From an uncultured Clostridium sp. (GTDB lineage Bacteria; Bacillota; Clostridia; TANB77; CAG-508), in the NCBI GenBank assembly GCA_900554565.1, contig USHX01000017.1:1-28874 (forward strand): a stretch of 28,874 nucleotides of DNA. The letters run 5' to 3'. This document shows, piece by piece, positions 26,666 through 28,874 of this stretch. Under the pieces are notes generated by a model, which had not been told where the DNA came from, did not search any database, and saw only the letters and a program-made list of their open reading frames with translations. The position numbers and the translations under genes are program-made. Numbering within the stretch: position 1 is the stretch's first letter; the number at the start of each line of letters is the position of its first letter.

Positions 26666-28462
26666 ATGGTAACAAGGAAAAAAAGAAGAGCTTTATTAAT
26701 TATTATAGTAACAATTTTTGTTTTAATATTAGCAACAGTATTTGCACTACTATATTTTGCAACAGATAGCTTTAAATCAAATCAAACATTGTTTATTAAA
26801 TATATGGGAAAAACAGAAGAAAACTATAATTGGGTAGAAGAAACTATAAAAAACATAGTTATGAATGAAGAACTAAAAAGTACACCATATGAAGAAAATA
26901 CTACAATAAAAGTAAATCATATTAAAAATATTGGAACAACATCAGAAGATGCAAGTAGCAGTATTAACAAAATGCAAGTGACACTTCAAGGAAAAACAGA
27001 CTTGCAAAACAAAATAGACTACAAAAATATAAAATTAGTAAATGATAATAATGAAATATTCAATGCAGAATATATGCAAGATGGCGATACATATGGAATA
27101 AAGTTTCCAGAGCTATTTAAACAATACATTGCTGCAAATAATAGTGATATAGGAACACTTTTTCAAAAATTTGGCTACACTGAAGAAGAAGCATCAAAAC
27201 TTCCAGAATCATTAAAAATGGAACAAAGCATCTTTGATGGTGTTCAATTTTCTAGTGAAGAAAAGCAAACATTAAAAGATAAATATTTGGGAATAATAAA
27301 ACAAAATGTACCCAAAAGTAAATTTTTAAAAGCAAAAAATCAACAAACAACAATAAATCAACAAAATGTGACAGCTAACAAATATACAATAAAACTAACA
27401 AAAGAAGAATTATATAATTTGTATTTAAAACTATTAGAGATGCTAAAAGAAGATGAAATAGTCTTGTCAAAGTTAGAACAATTGCAAACAAATATGGAAA
27501 CAGTAAATATTCTAACAGGAAATGAAACTAACTTAAAAGAAGATTTTGTTTCAAAAATAGAAGGAACTATAACAAAAATAAATGAAAATAATATTGGAAG
27601 TGATGAAACAGAAATTTCTGTATATGAAAAAAATGGAAAGACTGTTAAAATTTTCATTAATGGAGTAGATTATGGGGTAACTATTGAATCTTTAGAAAAT
27701 GAATATGCACAAATAGCAATATCAAATGGGGAAAATTCTAAAAATTATATATTGGAAAAGAAAAATGGAAATGTTACATTAATATTAGAAGACAATAAAA
27801 AAGATAAAACAAATAAAATTACTTTAAACCAAGAAGAAAATCAGACAAATGATACAAGTTATGAAAAAGATACTAATATAACATATGAAAATGAAACAAA
27901 TAAAATAGAAGGAAACATTATACAAAAAATAAAAAAAGTATCAAGTGTGGAAAAACAAGAAGAGTTTGATAATAAAAATAGTGTAAACTTAAGTGAACTA
28001 AATGAAGAACAAGCAAAGACAATTATTCAAAAAGTAAATGCTGCATTAACACAAAAAGTAAATTCTATAAATGAAGAAACAGGAATAGAAAATGAAGTTA
28101 ATGAGATTTTAGAGATAGTTGGATTGCTTAAAGATAGTAAGAAACTAGAAGGAACTGGAGCTTCAGAGGCAGAGAAAAATAGATTTAATTCTAAATTTGA
28201 GCTTCTTCAAGGTGAAAAATTGAATACAGAGACAACTTTGAAAATGGTTGATACAATAAAGGGCAATTTAATTAGTATGGAAGTTGTGAGTGGAAGAGAA
28301 ATTAGATTGAATATTGACAAGAATAATAGCAGTGAACAGACTGTTTCAAAGTTACAAACTTTTATGGAGGAAAATAAAAGTTATAATTATGATGTGAAAA
28401 CAGAGTATGATAATGATGGATTTGTGAAGAGTATATTGTTAACAATAAATGTGGAAAGATAG
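26666..28462 (+). CDS. Hypothetical membrane-anchored extracytoplasmic protein, about 598 aa
   Basis: I do not recognise a characterised family. A basic start (TRKKRR) and one hydrophobic helix (ALLIIIVTIFVLILATVFALL) anchor it in the membrane. The rest is a long, Asn/Lys/Glu-rich, predicted extracellular region with repeated beta-like segments (KVNHIKNIGTTSEDA, KMQVTLQGKTDLQN) and no cysteines, pointing to an envelope or surface role. AAAGGA lies 12 bases before ATG 26666. The in-frame TTG 26645 and ATG 26654 overlap that site and are less likely. It follows the rlmB-like gene by 47 bases and ends in a strong terminator whose loop includes the stop codon. Confidence 0.72.
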   Translation: MVTRKKRRALLIIIVTIFVLILATVFALLYFATDSFKSNQTLFIKYMGKTEENYNWVEETIKNIVMNEELKSTPYEENTTIKVNHIKNIGTTSEDASSSINKMQVTLQGKTDLQNKIDYKNIKLVNDNNEIFNAEYMQDGDTYGIKFPELFKQYIAANNSDIGTLFQKFGYTEEEASKLPESLKMEQSIFDGVQFSSEEKQTLKDKYLGIIKQNVPKSKFLKAKNQQTTINQQNVTANKYTIKLTKEELYNLYLKLLEMLKEDEIVLSKLEQLQTNMETVNILTGNETNLKEDFVSKIEGTITKINENNIGSDETEISVYEKNGKTVKIFINGVDYGVTIESLENEYAQIAISNGENSKNYILEKKNGNVTLILEDNKKDKTNKITLNQEENQTNDTSYEKDTNITYENETNKIEGNIIQKIKKVSSVEKQEEFDNKNSVNLSELNEEQAKTIIQKVNAALTQKVNSINEETGIENEVNEILEIVGLLKDSKKLEGTGASEAEKNRFNSKFELLQGEKLNTETTLKMVDTIKGNLISMEVVSGREIRLNIDKNNSSEQTVSKLQTFMEENKSYNYDVKTEYDNDGFVKSILLTINVER

Positions 28463-28479
28463 ATTTTCCACATTTTTTT
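28448..28479 (+). terminator. Terminator after the 26666 gene
   Basis: Stem AATGTGGAAA / TTTCCACATT (28448-28457 and 28465-28474) followed by Ts. The TAG stop at 28460-28462 sits in the loop. Confidence 0.88.
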
Positions 28480-28533
28480 CTTTCGTAATAAAAGTTAGTC
28501 CTTTCGAATTTTTCCTTTTAAAAATATGCTTTC

Positions 28534-28654
28534 AATAAAATATATATTTTTAAAATTCGTAACTCCCACCTTTTAACTGTCTGTTATGAAATTACAGACA
28601 GTATGAAAGTCGATTCCCCTGAATTGTTACTCTTTTAAAAATATATATTTTATT
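28534..28654. repeat. Nested inverted repeat in the spacer before the last promoter
   Basis: Perfect 22-base inverted arms, all A/T, at 28534-28555 and 28633-28654. They enclose an eight-base stem ACTGTCTG / CAGACAGT (28576-28583 and 28595-28602) with an 11-base loop. A further CGAATTTT / AAAATTCG pair lies at about 28505-28512 and 28552-28559. Possible readings are a small palindromic repeat element, a cruciform, or a structured RNA. No gene is seen from 28463 to 28874. Confidence 0.6.
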
Positions 28655-28765
28655 TTTTGTAAAAAATAATAAAAATTCAATGTCGAAAAATGGCTTTAAA
28701 TGGCGCTTTTGGAAATAGCGAAAATTCATGTCTAAAATTTTTTTGAAAAAAGTTTGAAAAAAGTG

Positions 28766-28794
28766 TTGACAAAGAAATTAAGTTCATGTATAAT
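28766..28794 (+). promoter_or_regulatory. Strong promoter, probably of an rRNA operon beyond the window
   Basis: Perfect TTGACA (28766-28771), 17-base spacer, TATAAT (28789-28794). Upstream is an A/T-tract region like an UP element (about 28735-28762). The transcript would begin near 28801 with hairpin GTTCC-GCACAGA-GGAAC and continue with a TTGAAAAGTAAACAATA-type phrase, which resembles precursor rRNA leaders of Firmicutes. No rRNA itself is inside the window, so the assignment is inference. Confidence 0.55.
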
Positions 28795-28874
28795 AAGAAT
28801 CGTTCCGCACAGAGGAACAAAAAAGTACATTGAAAAGTAAACAATAAAATCCTTTAGAGAATAAACCGAAGCGG

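Noticed and set aside
1..28874. CRISPR arrays, insertion sequences, integrases, prophage genes and classical riboswitches.
   Set aside because: None were seen. The short tandem repeats are limited to the Fic linker, and no transposase or recombinase motif was found.

Overview
This window is a strongly AT-rich bacterial chromosome segment. The gene set (PolC plus DnaE, CarD, DUF1294, an RNHCP protein, a TGS-kinase fusion, a Cys-rich micropeptide), strong TTGACA-17-TATAAT promoters and GGAGG-type ribosome sites point to a low-GC Firmicute, probably an uncultured gut Clostridium relative. The taxon is an inference.

Layout. 1-2022: 3' two thirds of dnaE. 2152-2604: small unknown gene. 2640-7753 (minus): mgtA-like P-type ATPase, feoB, feoA. 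7875-9137: dut and carD. 9375-9462: tRNA-Leu(UAA). 9546-10538: Fic protein. 10556-10909: a probable type I toxin-antitoxin pair. 11056-13080: TGS/uridine-kinase-like fusion and an RNHCP protein. 13145-15611 (minus): U32/RlhA-like protein. 15850-17578: an unknown gene and a membrane-anchored cadherin-like protein. 17623-17739 (minus): Cys-rich micropeptide. 17941-23014: polC and a DUF1294 protein. 23125-23573: gene-free cluster of DnaA boxes. 23630-28462: rhodanese, lepA, an rlmB-type methyltransferase and a membrane-anchored unknown. 28463-28874: structured spacer and a strong promoter resembling that of an rRNA operon.

Main observation. Five genes (dnaE, feoB, feoA, the U32 gene and polC) look frameshifted at nine places, and all nine places are the same event. 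The reading frame reaches an in-frame CGG followed by A. If the C is skipped, the frame continues as GGA and gives the glycine the family expects. polC needs four such events, dnaE two in this window, the others one each. By my reading no other in-frame CGG occurs in any gene here, while CGA, CGC and CGT are used as arginine. At least a dozen NNC-GGA junctions, with the same tetranucleotide in another phase, are read normally. I read this as systematic recoding: CGG has no ordinary meaning, and CGG-A is either a +1 shift or a four-base glycine codon. Because both replicative polymerases depend on it, it would have to be close to quantitative. A systematic assembly artefact is the main alternative.

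Secondary points are the type I toxin-antitoxin locus with a bidirectional terminator and a UUCG-capped toxin mRNA, the DnaA-box cluster, and the duplicated OB domain in PolC.
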